Both the position numbers and the translations under genes were made by a program. A DNA stretch of 5,104 bases, taken from DAOUJI01 sp034422875 (GTDB lineage: Bacteria > Chloroflexota > Dehalococcoidia > Lucifugimonadales > JAGWBF01). Where the stretch lies: the NCBI GenBank assembly GCA_034422875.1, contig DAOUJI010000012.1, positions 1-5,104 of the forward strand, in the 5' to 3' direction. This document shows, piece after piece, positions 5,096 through 5,104 of the stretch (its first letter is position 1; every line of letters starts with the position of its first letter). Below the pieces are notes generated by a model. The model was not told the origin of the DNA and made no database searches. It was given only the letters and a program-made list of their open reading frames with translations.

Positions 5096-5104
5096 AGCAA
5101 CGGC

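Overview
The window is an ordinary-looking, fairly GC-rich bacterial chromosomal segment with six protein genes, one of them cut by the left edge. No phage, transposase, CRISPR or rRNA/tRNA signal was seen. The gene content resembles environmental Chloroflexota (Dehalococcoidia or SAR202-like): a coenzyme-F420/flavin luciferase-like oxidoreductase, a divergent crotonase, a MOSC protein, a selenocysteine synthase and two kinds of intergenic repeat. This assignment is an inference from gene style, not a phylogenetic result.

Layout from left to right. (1) 3-317 (+) is the C-terminal end of a protein with a RecQ-type C-terminal helix-turn-helix domain. (2) 413-856 (-) is a SRPBCC/START-fold ligand-binding protein that converges on it. 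(3) 947-1984 (+) is an LLM-class oxidoreductase, divergent from the SRPBCC gene across a 90-bp region with promoter elements on both strands. (4) 1981-3354 (-) is a complete SelA, L-seryl-tRNA(Sec) selenium transferase; its stop codon interlocks with that of the LLM gene. (5) 3355-3610 is a 256-bp gap holding a putative selA promoter, a dispersed-type extragenic repeat and short direct and inverted repeats. (6) 3611-4075 (-) is a two-cysteine MOSC-domain protein with a GTG start. (7) 4202-5053 (+) is a crotonase-superfamily protein, divergent from the MOSC gene across physically overlapping promoters. (8) 5063-5095 is a GC-rich hairpin of a common intergenic repeat type.

The genes do not form one long operon; neighbours are mostly convergent or divergent. 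SelA implies that the organism inserts selenocysteine, so the rest of that machinery (selB, selC, selD and selenoprotein genes) should lie elsewhere. The MOSC gene is upstream of selA on the same strand. Both activities could serve molybdenum/selenium enzymes such as formate dehydrogenase, but the gap and separate promoter signals argue against tight co-transcription. The crotonase lacks both classical hydratase glutamates, so its reaction is uncertain. I see no clearly new biological system here. The most useful leads are the overlapping divergent promoters, the atypical crotonase active site, the MOSC-selA pairing and the repeat-rich gap.
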